In this document: positions 8,276 through 17,429 of the stretch, piece after piece
How positions within the stretch are numbered: position 1 is the stretch's first letter
How the letters are laid out: each line of letters starts with the position of its first letter
Source: Methylobacterium sp. UNC378MF
GTDB taxonomy: Bacteria; Pseudomonadota; Alphaproteobacteria; Rhizobiales; Beijerinckiaceae
Assembly (NCBI RefSeq): GCF_900103195.1
Contig: NZ_FMWU01000022.1
Location: 58,793-122,792 of the forward strand
Reading direction: 5' to 3'
DNA length: 64,000 nucleotides
The notes under the pieces: model-generated
Databases searched by the model: none
The model's input: the letters and a program-made list of their open reading frames with translations, nothing else
What the model was told of the DNA's origin: nothing
Made by a program: the position numbers and the translations under genes

Positions 8276-9310
8276 TCAGGGCGCCGGATCGGGCGCACGC
8301 GCCGAGACGACGCCGCCGACGAGGTTGCAGGACAGCAGGAACGTGCTGTCGAGATCGCCGCCGCCGGCCGGCACCAGCGCCGCCAGCCGCGCGGCCAGGC
8401 CGAGCCGCGCCGCGCGGGCGATGGCCTGGGCCTCCGCGACGGCGACGGCCGCGAACCGGATCGTCTCGCCCGGCCGCACCTGCGCGAGACGGCCGAGATC
8501 CGCCGAGATCACGGTGGCGATCTTCGGGTAGCCGCCGGTGGTGTGGCGGTCGGCCAGCAGGATCAGCGGGCGCCCGTGGCCGGGCACCTGGATCGAGCCG
8601 TTCACGATCCCGTCCGAGACGATGTTGAAGCCGTCCGCGTGGGCGATCGGCGGCCCGTCGAGGTGGCAGCCCATCCGGTCCGCCCGCGCCGTGAGGGTGT
8701 AGGGTTCGGAGAGGAAGGTCCGCAGGCCGTCCTCGGTGAAGCCGTCGGCCTGCGGCCCGAGAACCACCCGGATCGGCCCGCCGAAGGTCGGCCGGTGGGG
8801 CGGCGGCAGGGTCAGCGGGCGGTCGCGGGGCGCGGGCGCGGCGAGGGGCAGCAGGTCGCCCGCGGCCAGGGGATTGCCGTCGAGGCCGCCGAGGCGCGTG
8901 CGGGTGTGCGTCGCGACGCTGCCGAGCATCGGCGCGACGGCGAAGCCCCCGGCGACCGCGAGGCAGGCGCGCAGGCCCTGCCGCGGGCCGCCGAGGACGA
9001 GCCGGTCGCCCCGCCGCAGGTCGTGGGCGGTGAACGGGTCGAGGGCGCGGCCGTTCAGGCTCATCGCGAAGGGCGCCCCGGCGAGGGCGACGCGGCAGGC
9101 CTCGGTCTCGCAGACGAGCGTCGGACCGACCATCGCCATCTCGATCACCGCGGCGTCGAGCGGGTTGCCGACGAGGCCGTTGGCCAGGGCCAGCAGGTCG
9201 GGATCCATCGCGCCGGACCCCGAGATGCCGTAGCGCAGGTAGCCCGGCCGACCGGCATCCTGCAGGGTCGAGGACACGCCGGGCGCGACGACGCGCAGGC
9301 CCTCAGGCAT
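8276..9310 (-). CDS. pxpC: 5-oxoprolinase subunit C (KipA / biotin-dependent carboxyltransferase-like)
   Basis: 344 aa. Typical sequence of the family: GVSSTLQDAGRPGYLRYGIS at the N-terminus, SGAMDPDLLALAN, then VLGPQADGF and VSDGIVNGSIQVPGHGRPL near the C-terminus. With PxpA and PxpB it forms the ATP-dependent bacterial 5-oxoprolinase that opens 5-oxo-L-proline to glutamate. The ATG at 9310 overlaps the end of pxpB by 8 bases, showing tight coupling. Related enzymes act on urea-carboxylate-like substrates, so the true substrate may be another cyclic amide. Confidence 0.88.
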   Translation of the reverse strand: MPEGLRVVAPGVSSTLQDAGRPGYLRYGISGSGAMDPDLLALANGLVGNPLDAAVIEMAMVGPTLVCETEACRVALAGAPFAMSLNGRALDPFTAHDLRRGDRLVLGGPRQGLRACLAVAGGFAVAPMLGSVATHTRTRLGGLDGNPLAAGDLLPLAAPAPRDRPLTLPPPHRPTFGGPIRVVLGPQADGFTEDGLRTFLSEPYTLTARADRMGCHLDGPPIAHADGFNIVSDGIVNGSIQVPGHGRPLILLADRHTTGGYPKIATVISADLGRLAQVRPGETIRFAAVAVAEAQAIARAARLGLAARLAALVPAGGGDLDSTFLLSCNLVGGVVSARAPDPAP

Positions 9311-10037
9311 CAATTTGCTCCAGGGTCGCAACGGTCTCGCCGGCGCGGGCGGCCTCGCTGAGGGCGTCGAATGCGGCGCGGTCGATCGGCTCGAACCGGA
9401 TCAGGTCGCCGGCCGCGAACAGGAACGGCTCGGCCCGGGCCGGATCGTAGGAGCGCGCGGGCGTGCGGCCGATGAGCTGCCAGCCGCTCGGCAGCTCCAG
9501 GGGCGGCGAGACGCCGGTCTGGTTCCCGCCGATCGAGACGCTGCCGGCGGGCGTCTTGGGGCGCGGATCGGTGCGCCGGCTCGCGTGGAGCCGGGGATCG
9601 AGGCCGCCGAGATAGGCGAAGCCGGGGGCGAACCCGATCATGTAGACGCGGTAATCGCGGCCGGCATGGAGCGCGACCACCTCCTCCGGGCTGAGCCCGG
9701 CCCCGGCGGCGAGGTCGGCGAGGTCGGCGCCGTGCGCGTCGCCGTAATGGACCGGCACCCGCCAGCGGCGCAGCGCCGCCGCCGCCCCGTCCGGTGGCGG
9801 CCAGTGCGCGGCGATCAGTGCGACGAGGTCGTCCCGGGGCAGCAGGTCCGGATCGTAGAGGACGAGGAGGGAGCGGTAGGTCGGCACGGTCTCCAGGAGG
9901 CCGGGGCGGCCGGCGCCGCGGAGCGCCGCGTCGAGGGCGATGACCTGCGCGTTGACCGTGGGGTCGACCGCGCGGCTGAGCTCCACCGTGAGCGCCCGGT
10001 CGCCGCAATCGAGGAGGCGGTAGCCGGGCTCAGACAC
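9303..10037 (-). CDS. pxpB: 5-oxoprolinase subunit B (KipI-like)
   Basis: 244 aa. Family marks: YRLLDCGDRALTVEL at the N-terminus, GFAPGFAYLGGLDPRLHASR in the centre and GSVSIGGNQTGVSP near the C-terminus. The start is the GTG at 10037, which overlaps the pxpA stop at 10030-10032; a longer frame upstream lies inside pxpA and is not conserved. Allophanate-hydrolase-subunit-1 fold. Acts with PxpA and PxpC in ATP-driven opening of a lactam ring. Confidence 0.88.
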   Translation of the reverse strand: MSEPGYRLLDCGDRALTVELSRAVDPTVNAQVIALDAALRGAGRPGLLETVPTYRSLLVLYDPDLLPRDDLVALIAAHWPPPDGAAAALRRWRVPVHYGDAHGADLADLAAGAGLSPEEVVALHAGRDYRVYMIGFAPGFAYLGGLDPRLHASRRTDPRPKTPAGSVSIGGNQTGVSPPLELPSGWQLIGRTPARSYDPARAEPFLFAAGDLIRFEPIDRAAFDALSEAARAGETVATLEQIDA

Positions 10038-10803
10038 CGAGCACCTCGGCCATCGGGCGCAGGGCGATCCCCTTGGCGGCACACTCCGCGCGCAGCCGGC
10101 GGGCCATGGCGACGGCGCCGGGCGTGTCCCCGTGGACGCAGACCGTGTCGATCCGCGTCGGGATGCGCCGCCCGGACAGGCATGTAATCGCCCCGTCCTC
10201 CAGCATCCGCGCCACGCGTTCCGAGACGGATTCGGGATCGTGCAGCACGGCGCCGGGGAGCTTGCGCGAGACCAGGGTGCCGTCATCCGCGTAGGCGCGG
10301 TCTGCGTAGATCTCGCGCGCGATCGGCAGGCCGAGCTTCTCGCCGGCCCGCTCGGTCTCCAGGCCCGGCATCACCACGAAGATCAGGTCGCGGTCGAGGG
10401 TGCGGATCGCCCGCGCCACCGCCAGGGCGAGGTCGGCATCCTCGTTGGCCATGTTGCCCATCGCCCCGTGGGTCTTCACGTGGCGCACCGGGCAGCCGGC
10501 ATCCTGGGCGAGCGCCAGCAGGGCGCCGACTTGGTAGAGCACCGCCTTCTCGACGTCCGCCGGGCGCTCGCCGTGGATCGGCCGCCGGCCGAAGCCCCAG
10601 AGATCGAGGAAGCTCGGATGGGCGCCGGCCTGCACGCCGTTCGCGGCGGCGCCGCGCAGGGTCTCGTGCATCACCAGCGGGTCGCCGGCGTGGAAGCCGC
10701 AGGCGATGTTGGCCGAGGTCGCCACGGTCAGCATCTCGGAATCGTCGCCCAGGCGGTAGACGCCGAAGCCCTCGCCCATGTCGCAGTTCAGATCGACGAT
10801 CAT
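10030..10803 (-). CDS. pxpA: 5-oxoprolinase subunit A (LamB/YcsF family)
   Basis: 257 aa. Starts MIVDLNCDMGEGFGVYRLGD, the hallmark of the LamB/YcsF family, followed by ANIACGFHAGDP and GVQAGAHPSFLDLWGFGRR. His and Asp residues in these motifs are the presumed active site. Length matches the family. Lies 26 bases downstream of the amidase gene and overlaps pxpB. Catalyses with PxpB and PxpC the ATP-dependent conversion of 5-oxoproline to glutamate. Confidence 0.92.
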   Translation of the reverse strand: MIVDLNCDMGEGFGVYRLGDDSEMLTVATSANIACGFHAGDPLVMHETLRGAAANGVQAGAHPSFLDLWGFGRRPIHGERPADVEKAVLYQVGALLALAQDAGCPVRHVKTHGAMGNMANEDADLALAVARAIRTLDRDLIFVVMPGLETERAGEKLGLPIAREIYADRAYADDGTLVSRKLPGAVLHDPESVSERVARMLEDGAITCLSGRRIPTRIDTVCVHGDTPGAVAMARRLRAECAAKGIALRPMAEVLGV

Positions 10804-10829
10804 CGGTGCATCCTCTCTTGCGCGCGGGG

Positions 10830-12086
10830 TCAGGCTTCGGCGACGAGGTGGGCCACCAGGGTGGCGGCCGCGCAGAGATCCTCGATCCGCATCGCCTCGT
10901 CGGGGTTGTGGCTGCCGTTCTGGTTGCGGACGAAGATCATCGCGCTCGGCACGCCCTGGCCGGCCAGCGTCGCGGTGTCGTGACCCGCCCCGCTCGCCAT
11001 CGTCCGGAACGGCATCCCGAGCCGGCGCGCGTGCCCGGACAGGGCCTCGACCAGCGCGGCGCTCATCCGCGCCGGCGTGCTGCCGGTGCGCTCGCCCAGG
11101 ACGAAGCGCACCGAGCGGGCGGCCTCGATGGCGGCGACGCGCTCGGCGAGCGCCGCCTCGATCCGGTCGAGAACGGCCGGCTCGGTGCTGCGCACGTCGA
11201 GGCAGAACCGGACCTCGCCGGGGATCTTGGCGAAGGCGTGCTGGACCGGGTCGGTGGCGACCTCGCCCAGCGTGATCGTGGCCGGGCAGCCCTCCGCCTC
11301 CAGCGCCCCCCAGAGGGCGTCCAGCTCGCTGATCAGGTCGGCGAGGGCGAAGACGGCGTCGCTGCGCTCGCTCCGCGCCACGGCGCCGGAATGGCCGTAG
11401 CGGCCGAAGCAGGCGGCCTTGCGGTAGCGGAAGCTGCCGCTGATCGCCGTGACGAAGCCCACCGGGATGCCGGCCTCCTCCAGCGCCGGCCCCTGCTCGA
11501 TATGCATCTCCACGAAACCGTGGATCCGCGCCGGGTCGAGCAGCCGCTCGCCGCGCGCGACCGCCTCCGGTCGCAGGCCGAGCTCGGCCATGTGGTCGCG
11601 CAGGCTCCGGCCGGAATCGGCGCGGGGCAGGTCGAGCACCTCGGGCGGCAGCAGGCCAAAGGCGGCCCGGCTGCCGACATAGGAGGCCGGGAACCACACG
11701 CTCTCCTCGGCCCGGAACACCGCCACCGTCACGGGACGCGCCGGCACGATCCCCGCCCGACGCAGGGCATCCGCGGCCGCGAGGCCGCCGATCACGCCCG
11801 CCGCCCCGTCGAAATTGCCGCCGTGGGGCACCGTGTCGACGTGCGACCCGACCATCCAGGACGCCAGGGCCGGGTCGCGCCCCGTCATCGTCAGGAACAG
11901 GTTGCCGGCCGCGTCGGTCTCGGCGGTGAGCCCCAGCGCCAGCCCGGTGGAGCGCATCAGGGCGTGGGCGCGCTCCTCGCCGGCGCCGTAGGCCGCCCGC
12001 GTCACGCCCGGCGCGTCCTGGCTGAAGGCCAGGAGCTCGGCGAACAGGCCTGCGCAGAAATCCGGGTCGATCGCGAGGTCCATCAT
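10830..12086 (-). CDS. Zn-dependent amidase, M20 hydantoinase/carbamoylase family
   Basis: 418 aa. The di-metal motifs are present: GSHVDTVPHGGNFDGAAGV (His and Asp ligands), the Glu pair in FRAEESVWFP, His in MHIEQGPALEEAGIP, and a C-terminal SGAGHDT motif with a His ligand. Family members hydrolyse N-carbamoyl amino acids, allantoate, ureidoglycolate or beta-ureidopropionate. Start at the first of two ATGs (12086/12083). First gene of the minus-strand operon that continues into pxpABC, which suggests its product or substrate is an acyclic ureido or amide form of the same compound. The exact substrate is not readable from sequence. Confidence 0.85.
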   Translation of the reverse strand: MMDLAIDPDFCAGLFAELLAFSQDAPGVTRAAYGAGEERAHALMRSTGLALGLTAETDAAGNLFLTMTGRDPALASWMVGSHVDTVPHGGNFDGAAGVIGGLAAADALRRAGIVPARPVTVAVFRAEESVWFPASYVGSRAAFGLLPPEVLDLPRADSGRSLRDHMAELGLRPEAVARGERLLDPARIHGFVEMHIEQGPALEEAGIPVGFVTAISGSFRYRKAACFGRYGHSGAVARSERSDAVFALADLISELDALWGALEAEGCPATITLGEVATDPVQHAFAKIPGEVRFCLDVRSTEPAVLDRIEAALAERVAAIEAARSVRFVLGERTGSTPARMSAALVEALSGHARRLGMPFRTMASGAGHDTATLAGQGVPSAMIFVRNQNGSHNPDEAMRIEDLCAAATLVAHLVAEA

Positions 12087-12339
12087 GCCGGCTGCCCGCT
12101 GCGCGCGGCCCCCGACCGTCGCCGATCCCCGGCATCCGGTTCGGCACGGTTCGCGGGACCGCGGCCGGTGCCGGCCCGGGATTCCAAGGCCGCAGCCCGC
12201 CGACGCGCCGGCCCGGGCCGGTCCATCGGCTGAACAATGAGGCACAGGTCCGGCGCGGTCGCGAAGGGAATACCGGGACGCAGAGGCTCGATGACCATGT
12301 CGGAGGCAGCCATGCTCAAAAATACCGCTTGAATGCCGG

Positions 12340-12349
12340 CGGTATACCG
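12340..12349. promoter_or_regulatory. Candidate operator of the FCD-type GntR regulator
   Basis: Perfect palindrome CGGTATACCG; with 12322-12327 (ATACCG) it forms a further half-site. The core GTATAC is typical of operators of FadR/FCD-type GntR regulators, and such a regulator is encoded at 14986 in the same locus. The assignment is inference. Confidence 0.45.
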
Positions 12350-12465
12350 GTTCTGCTAAGGCATCGAAGCGGTCTTGGCAACGTAAAACAGGCCCAATGA
12401 CGAAATAAAAACTTTGACGCGATAGCTTTGACAAGCAAATTGTCAGCAAACAAGCGTATGCATCG

Positions 12466-12489
12466 CGCGGATCTAAGCATAGATCCGCG
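12466..12489. promoter_or_regulatory. Inverted repeat upstream of the transporter ATPase gene
   Basis: Arms CGCGGATCT and AGATCCGCG separated by AAGCAT, 29 bases before the ATG at 12518. Could be an operator or an mRNA hairpin in the 5' leader. Nothing in the sequence decides between the two. Confidence 0.4.
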
Positions 12490-12517
12490 ACATGACCGCA
12501 TCACATCAGGTTCGACG

Positions 12518-13324
<807 letters not shown>

Positions 13325-13358
13325 GCCGCCGACCCACCACCGGGGAGATCAGACAGCG

Positions 13359-14042
13359 ATGAGCGTCGCGGCGTTGCAGGATTGGTGGCTCACCCTCTCG
13401 GACGAGGTCGTCACCTACGGCCCCGGCTTCCTCTCGGCGACCCTGGTGGTGCTCGGCGTCACGGTGGCGAGCATCCTGGTGAGCTGGGTCTGCGGCCTGC
13501 TCGGGGCGCTGGGCAAGCGCTCGTCCTTCGCGCCCTTCCGGGCGCTCGCGAGCTTCTACGTCTGGTTCATCCGCGGCACGCCGACCCTGATCCAGGTCTT
13601 CATCGTGTATTTCGGCATGCCGCAGATCGGGGTGAAGCTCTCGCCGATCACTGCCGGCATCATCGCGCTGGGCGTCAGCAGCGGCGCCTACGTGGCCGAG
13701 ACCATCCGGGCCGGCCTCGCGGCGATTCCCCGGGGTCAGGTCGAGTCGGCGCTCGCGCTCGGCATGAACCCGCGGATCATGATGGTGCGGATCGTCCTGC
13801 CGCAGGTGTTCCGCATGATCCTGCCGTCGCTGACCAACGAGGCGATCTCGGCGGTCAAGAACACCTCGCTCCTGTCGACGATCACGGTCGTGGAGCTGAC
13901 GCTCTACGCGCAGCTCATGATCGCCACGACCTTCCGGCCGTTCGACTTCTACATTGCGGCGGCGCTGATCTACCTCGGCCTCACGTCGATCCTGTCGCAG
14001 CTCTCAGCCTATTTCGAGCGGCGCTACGCCCGCCTGTCCTGA
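13359..14042 (+). CDS. Polar amino-acid ABC transporter, permease
   Basis: 227 aa, about five transmembrane helices. The cytoplasmic coupling loop is visible (EALALGMNPRIMMVRIVLPQ in the related ESALALGMN form) together with the YVWFIRGTPTLIQVF N-terminal signature of the HisM/GlnP family. Start ATG at 13359 after GGGGAG. Only one permease is present, so it probably works as a homodimer. Confidence 0.92.
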   Translation: MSVAALQDWWLTLSDEVVTYGPGFLSATLVVLGVTVASILVSWVCGLLGALGKRSSFAPFRALASFYVWFIRGTPTLIQVFIVYFGMPQIGVKLSPITAGIIALGVSSGAYVAETIRAGLAAIPRGQVESALALGMNPRIMMVRIVLPQVFRMILPSLTNEAISAVKNTSLLSTITVVELTLYAQLMIATTFRPFDFYIAAALIYLGLTSILSQLSAYFERRYARLS

Positions 14043-14055
14043 GCCTCCCCCGCCG

Positions 14056-14093
14056 CGGGACGGGCCGCGGCCGATCCCTCCCGCCCCGTCCCG
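14056..14093 (+). terminator. Intercistronic hairpin between permease and binding-protein genes
   Basis: Perfect 9-bp arms CGGGACGGG (14056-14064) and CCCGTCCCG (14085-14093) around a GC-rich loop. No T-run follows, so it is more likely an mRNA-stabilising or partial terminator element that sets the ratio of binding protein to membrane parts, as is common in such operons. Confidence 0.4.
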
Positions 14094-14108
14094 AGACCGG
14101 AGATCACC

Positions 14109-14918
14109 ATGAACCGCCGCCACGTCCTCGCCCTCGTCGCCCTCTGTGTCAGCCTCGGCGCCGGCCTCCTCGCCGCCCCCGCGACCCGCGCGGCCGAGGG
14201 CAAGCTGGAGCTGATCGAGCCCGGCAAGCTGATCGTGGCGACGGATAGCACCTTCGCGCCCTTCAGCATGCGCACGCCGAGCGGCGAGCTCGACGGGCTG
14301 GAGGTCCGGGTGATGCGCGAGGTCTGCCGCCGGCTCGGGCTCGCGTACAGCCCGGTCAACATCAAGTTCGACGCCCTGCTGGTGGGCCTGATGGCCGATC
14401 AGTACGACATCACCAGCGAGTCGATGGACATCACCCCCACCCGTCAGAAGCAGGTCGCCTTCGCGGACGGGTGGCTCGAATCCGGCGCGCGGATCGTCAC
14501 CCGCAAGGATACCGGCATCAAGGGGCCGGAGGATCTCAAGGGCCGCAACGTCGGCGCCCTCTCGGCCTCGACCTTCGGCAAGCTCGTCGAGGAGCACGGT
14601 GCCACTCTGAAGAGCTACAAGACCGCCGCGGACGCTATGCAGGACCTCGTCGGCGGCAACATCGACGCGGTGATCAACGACGCGGTGGCCGGCAACTACG
14701 CGATCAAGGCGCGCAAGCTGCCGCTGGTGATGATCGAGACCCCGCTAAGCACGGTCCAGAAGGGCTTCGCCATCAAGAAGGGCAAGCCGAACCTGCACGC
14801 CGCCGTCAACAAGGCGCTCGCCGAGATGGTCGCCGACGGGACCTACGCCAAGCTGATCACGCCGTTGATCGGCTATGATCCGGCCCCGAAGGCGCCGATC
14901 CGCACGCCCGCCATGTGA
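14109..14918 (+). CDS. Polar amino-acid ABC transporter, periplasmic binding protein
   Basis: 269 aa. Signal peptide of about 29 residues (ends ATRAAEG), then the bacterial solute-binding family 3 fold: KLIVATDSTFAPFSM, LDGLEVRVMREVCRRLG, FDALLVGLMADQYDI, LKGRNVGALSASTFGKLVEE. Start ATG at 14109 after GGAGA. The ligand is unknown; the linkage to 5-oxoprolinase and a carbamoylase-type amidase suggests a cyclic or ureido amino-acid derivative, which is inference. Confidence 0.9.
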   Translation: MNRRHVLALVALCVSLGAGLLAAPATRAAEGKLELIEPGKLIVATDSTFAPFSMRTPSGELDGLEVRVMREVCRRLGLAYSPVNIKFDALLVGLMADQYDITSESMDITPTRQKQVAFADGWLESGARIVTRKDTGIKGPEDLKGRNVGALSASTFGKLVEEHGATLKSYKTAADAMQDLVGGNIDAVINDAVAGNYAIKARKLPLVMIETPLSTVQKGFAIKKGKPNLHAAVNKALAEMVADGTYAKLITPLIGYDPAPKAPIRTPAM

Positions 14919-14985
14919 GCGGGCACGGCGGGCGCGCGAGAACAAGAATGGGGAGCGGCTAAGCCGGCCGCTCCGGGAGGACACG

Positions 14986-15666
14986 ATGAAGACCCTCGAC
15001 GCCGCGTCGTACACGACGGCGCTCAGTGCCCGGCGTGAGCAGAGCCTCGGGCAGATGGCCTACGACCGGCTGCTCGACATGCTCGTCCGCCGCGACCTTC
15101 CGGCCGGCACCGTGCTGCACGAGCGCCGCCTGGCCGAGATGCTCGACATCTCCCGGACCCCGACCCGCGAGGCGATGTCGCGGCTGGAGACCGAGGGACT
15201 GATCGAGCGGCAGCCCGGCGGGATGCTGGTGGTCAAGGAATTCTCCCTGCGCGAGCTGATCGAGATCCTGCATGTCCGCCGCCTCCTGGAGCGCGAGAGC
15301 GTCGTGCTGGCCACCGGCCGGATCGCCGACGCGGTGCTGGCGGACCTGCAGCGGCAGATGGAGGCGCTGCTGGCGGCGGGCGACCCGGACGCGTCGGGCA
15401 ACTGGGAGGTCGACCGGCGCTTCCACGACCTGATCGCGGATCACAGCCACAACGCGATCCTCGCCAAGACGATCAAGGATCTGCGGCTCAAGACGCAGAT
15501 GTTCAACCTGAGCCGGATGCCGGAGCGGTTCGAGGCGGTCCATCACGAGCACCTCGCGGTGGTCGCCGCCCTGCGGGCCAAGGATGCGGCGGCAGCGGCA
15601 GACGCCATCGCGGCCCATCTCGAGAATTTCAAGCAGGGCATCATCCGGCGCCTGAGCGAAGTCTGA
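14986..15666 (+). CDS. GntR-family regulator, FCD (FadR C-terminal) type
   Basis: 226 aa. The winged helix-turn-helix at about residues 20-85 (YDRLLDMLVRRDLPAGTVL, LAEMLDISRTPTREAMSRLE) is followed by an all-helical FCD ligand domain at about 95-220 with probable metal-binding His residues (DRRFHDLIADHSHN, HHEHLAVVAAL). ATG at 14986 after GGGAGG. Sits between the transporter and the M24 gene; likely controls the whole divergent block. Confidence 0.9.
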   Translation: MKTLDAASYTTALSARREQSLGQMAYDRLLDMLVRRDLPAGTVLHERRLAEMLDISRTPTREAMSRLETEGLIERQPGGMLVVKEFSLRELIEILHVRRLLERESVVLATGRIADAVLADLQRQMEALLAAGDPDASGNWEVDRRFHDLIADHSHNAILAKTIKDLRLKTQMFNLSRMPERFEAVHHEHLAVVAALRAKDAAAAADAIAAHLENFKQGIIRRLSEV

Positions 15667-15681
15667 GACGAGGGCGGCGCG

Positions 15682-16848
15682 ATGCACGAATTCCCGGCCC
15701 TGCGCGGCTGCGAGGCGGCCTTCCCGGAAGCGGAGTTCGCCGCCCGGCAGGGAGCGGCCCAGGCCGCCATCGCGGCGGCCGGCCACGACGCCCTCGTCGT
15801 GACCGGCCCGGAGACCATCTACTGGCTGACCGGCCGCCAGACGGCAGGCTACTTCGCCTTCCAGGCCCTCCTCGTGCCGGTGGAGGGGGACCCGGCCCTC
15901 TTGGTCCGGCAGCTCGAACTGCCGGGCGCGGCCGCCAATACCTGGCTCGGCGACATCCAGGCCTATCCGGACGGCGCCGACCCGGTCGAGGCGCTGGCGG
16001 CCCTCGTGCGCGAACGCGGGCTTGCCAGGCTGGCCCTGGAGCGGGACGGCTGGTTCATCTCGCCGGCGCTCGCGACGCGGATCGACGCCGCCCTCGGCCG
16101 CGGCTCGCTGCCCGACGGCTCCGGCCTCCTCGCCCCGTTGCGGGCAGTGAAGTCGGCGGCCGAGCTCGCGGCGATCCGGGCCGCCGCCCGGTACGCGCAG
16201 GCCGGGCTCGCCGCCGGGCTCGACGCCTGCGCGGCGGGCACCGACGAGAACGCCGTCGCCGCCGCCATGCTGGCGGCCGCGACGGCCGCCGGGTCCGAAG
16301 CCATGGCGATGGAGCCTCTGGTCGCGTCAGGCCCGCGCAGTGGGCTGCCGCACATGACGTGGCGGCGGCGCCGGCTGGAGCCGGGCGACCCAGTCTTCCT
16401 CGAACTTGCCGGCAGTCACGCCCGCTACCACGCGGCGCTGATGCGCAGCGTCTGGATCGGCCCGCCACCGGAAGAGGCGTCGCGGATGATGGATTGCGCG
16501 CTGCGCGCCCTCGACGCGGCGCTCGACGCGATTCGCCCCGGCCATCCCTGCTCGGCTCCCCACGGGGCGGCGCAGGCCGTCATCGACGCGGCGGGCTACG
16601 GCCCGGCCTTTCGCAAGCGCATCGGCTACTCGATGGGCATCGCCTTCGCCCCGGACTGGGGGGAGGGGAGCCTGCTCTCGCTCTTCACCGGACAGGATCG
16701 GCTGATCGAGCCCGGCATGGTCTTCCACCTGCCAGCGACCCTGCGCCGGTTCGGCGCCTGGACGGTCGGCGCCTCCGAGACTGTGGTCGTCACCGCAAAC
16801 GGGGTCGAGCCCCTTTCCGACCTCCCCCGTACCTTGTCGCTGCGGTAA
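15682..16848 (+). CDS. Creatinase-like M24-family hydrolase lacking the usual metal ligands
   Basis: 388 aa. The N-terminal creatinase domain covers about residues 20-150 (ALVVTGPETIYWLTGRQTAG) and the C-terminal pita-bread domain about 160-380. The segment that normally carries the two metal-binding Asp reads FLELAGSHARYHAALMRSVW, as in creatinase and ectoine hydrolase (DoeA)-type proteins rather than in methionine aminopeptidase. YSMGIAFAPDWGEGSL also resembles DoeA. Expected to cleave a C-N bond in a small amino-acid derivative, cytosolic. Fifteen bases after the GntR gene, same operon. Confidence 0.82.
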   Translation: MHEFPALRGCEAAFPEAEFAARQGAAQAAIAAAGHDALVVTGPETIYWLTGRQTAGYFAFQALLVPVEGDPALLVRQLELPGAAANTWLGDIQAYPDGADPVEALAALVRERGLARLALERDGWFISPALATRIDAALGRGSLPDGSGLLAPLRAVKSAAELAAIRAAARYAQAGLAAGLDACAAGTDENAVAAAMLAAATAAGSEAMAMEPLVASGPRSGLPHMTWRRRRLEPGDPVFLELAGSHARYHAALMRSVWIGPPPEEASRMMDCALRALDAALDAIRPGHPCSAPHGAAQAVIDAAGYGPAFRKRIGYSMGIAFAPDWGEGSLLSLFTGQDRLIEPGMVFHLPATLRRFGAWTVGASETVVVTANGVEPLSDLPRTLSLR

Positions 16849-17063
16849 GGCAGCCGACATCATCGCTATCTGCATAGGCAACATGGGGGCCGGGCTGCCT
16901 GCAGCGAAAGCGACGGAATTGCTCGCGTGCCAGCGTCCAGTTCTCCTTCGCCGTTGCTTTAAACCAGACCGGCCGCTTTCGGCCGATTTCGTTGAAAAAC
17001 TCGGCTGTTGCGGCGGCATTTGCAAGCTGACTCACTGCCGTTGTGAGGCGCGGATCGACGGAG
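16849..17063. repeat. Intergenic stretch with IS-end-like repeat and dispersed repeat
   Basis: At 16951-16981 there is a segment (AAACCAGACCGGCCGCTTTC) that recurs in diverged form at 43191-43222. At 16985-17004 GATTTCGTTGAAAAACTCGG matches, with one change, the 20-base inverted repeat at 23401-23420 and 23571-23590. The second motif precedes a broken IS1182-type transposase gene and is probably that element's terminal repeat. Confidence 0.55.
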
Positions 17064-17163
17064 ATGATGGGGCCTCGGCAAGTCGAGCTGGCCGCTCCGT
17101 TCTACGAATACTCGTTCGACACCCACGCTCCCGCCGACCGTCTATTGCGGTCCATCGACGGCT
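17064..17163 (+). pseudogene. N-terminal remnant of an IS1182-family transposase
   Basis: Thirty-odd residues starting MMGPRQVELAAPFYEYSFDT and continuing to RLLRSIDGFVDL match the conserved start of IS1182-type transposases. After FVDL the similarity ends and the frame carries unrelated residues to 17306, so only the 5' end of the element survives. The terminal-repeat-like sequence lies about 60 bases upstream, which fits an IS left end. Confidence 0.65.
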
Positions 17164-17429
17164 TCGTCGATCTCGCCTACGCAGTGGCGGAGGTGGGCCG
17201 TCGCGAGGACGTCCTCGATGGCGGCGGTCATCGTCGGCACGCGAGCCAAGCCAAGGCGCCGCTGAACGACGACTGCACCAAAGTCGTGTTCAAGCCGCAC
17301 GGCTGACGCCAAACCGGACGTAGGCCCGGGAGCAGGCGCCCTGCCGGCGGTTGGTGAGGCACCTGGTACGGGAACCTCCGCGGCCTCGGCGACACTGACC
17401 GGGTCATAACCAAGTTCAGCCCGCAACGG
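17164..17429. other. Non-coding stretch between IS remnant and patatin gene
   Basis: About 266 bases; the transposase frame continues to 17306 without recognisable similarity. No repeat or RNA recognised. Presumably contains the patatin promoter. Confidence 0.3.

Larger units (their letters stand above)
12087..12517. promoter_or_regulatory. Divergent control region of the amidase-pxp operon and the amino-acid transporter
   Basis: 431 bases, more AT-rich than the genes on either side. Holds two palindromes listed separately (12340-12349 and 12466-12489). A stretch TTTGACAAGCAAATTGTCAG near 12426 contains TTGACA, a plausible -35 element for the transporter. No RNA gene seen. Confidence 0.45.
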
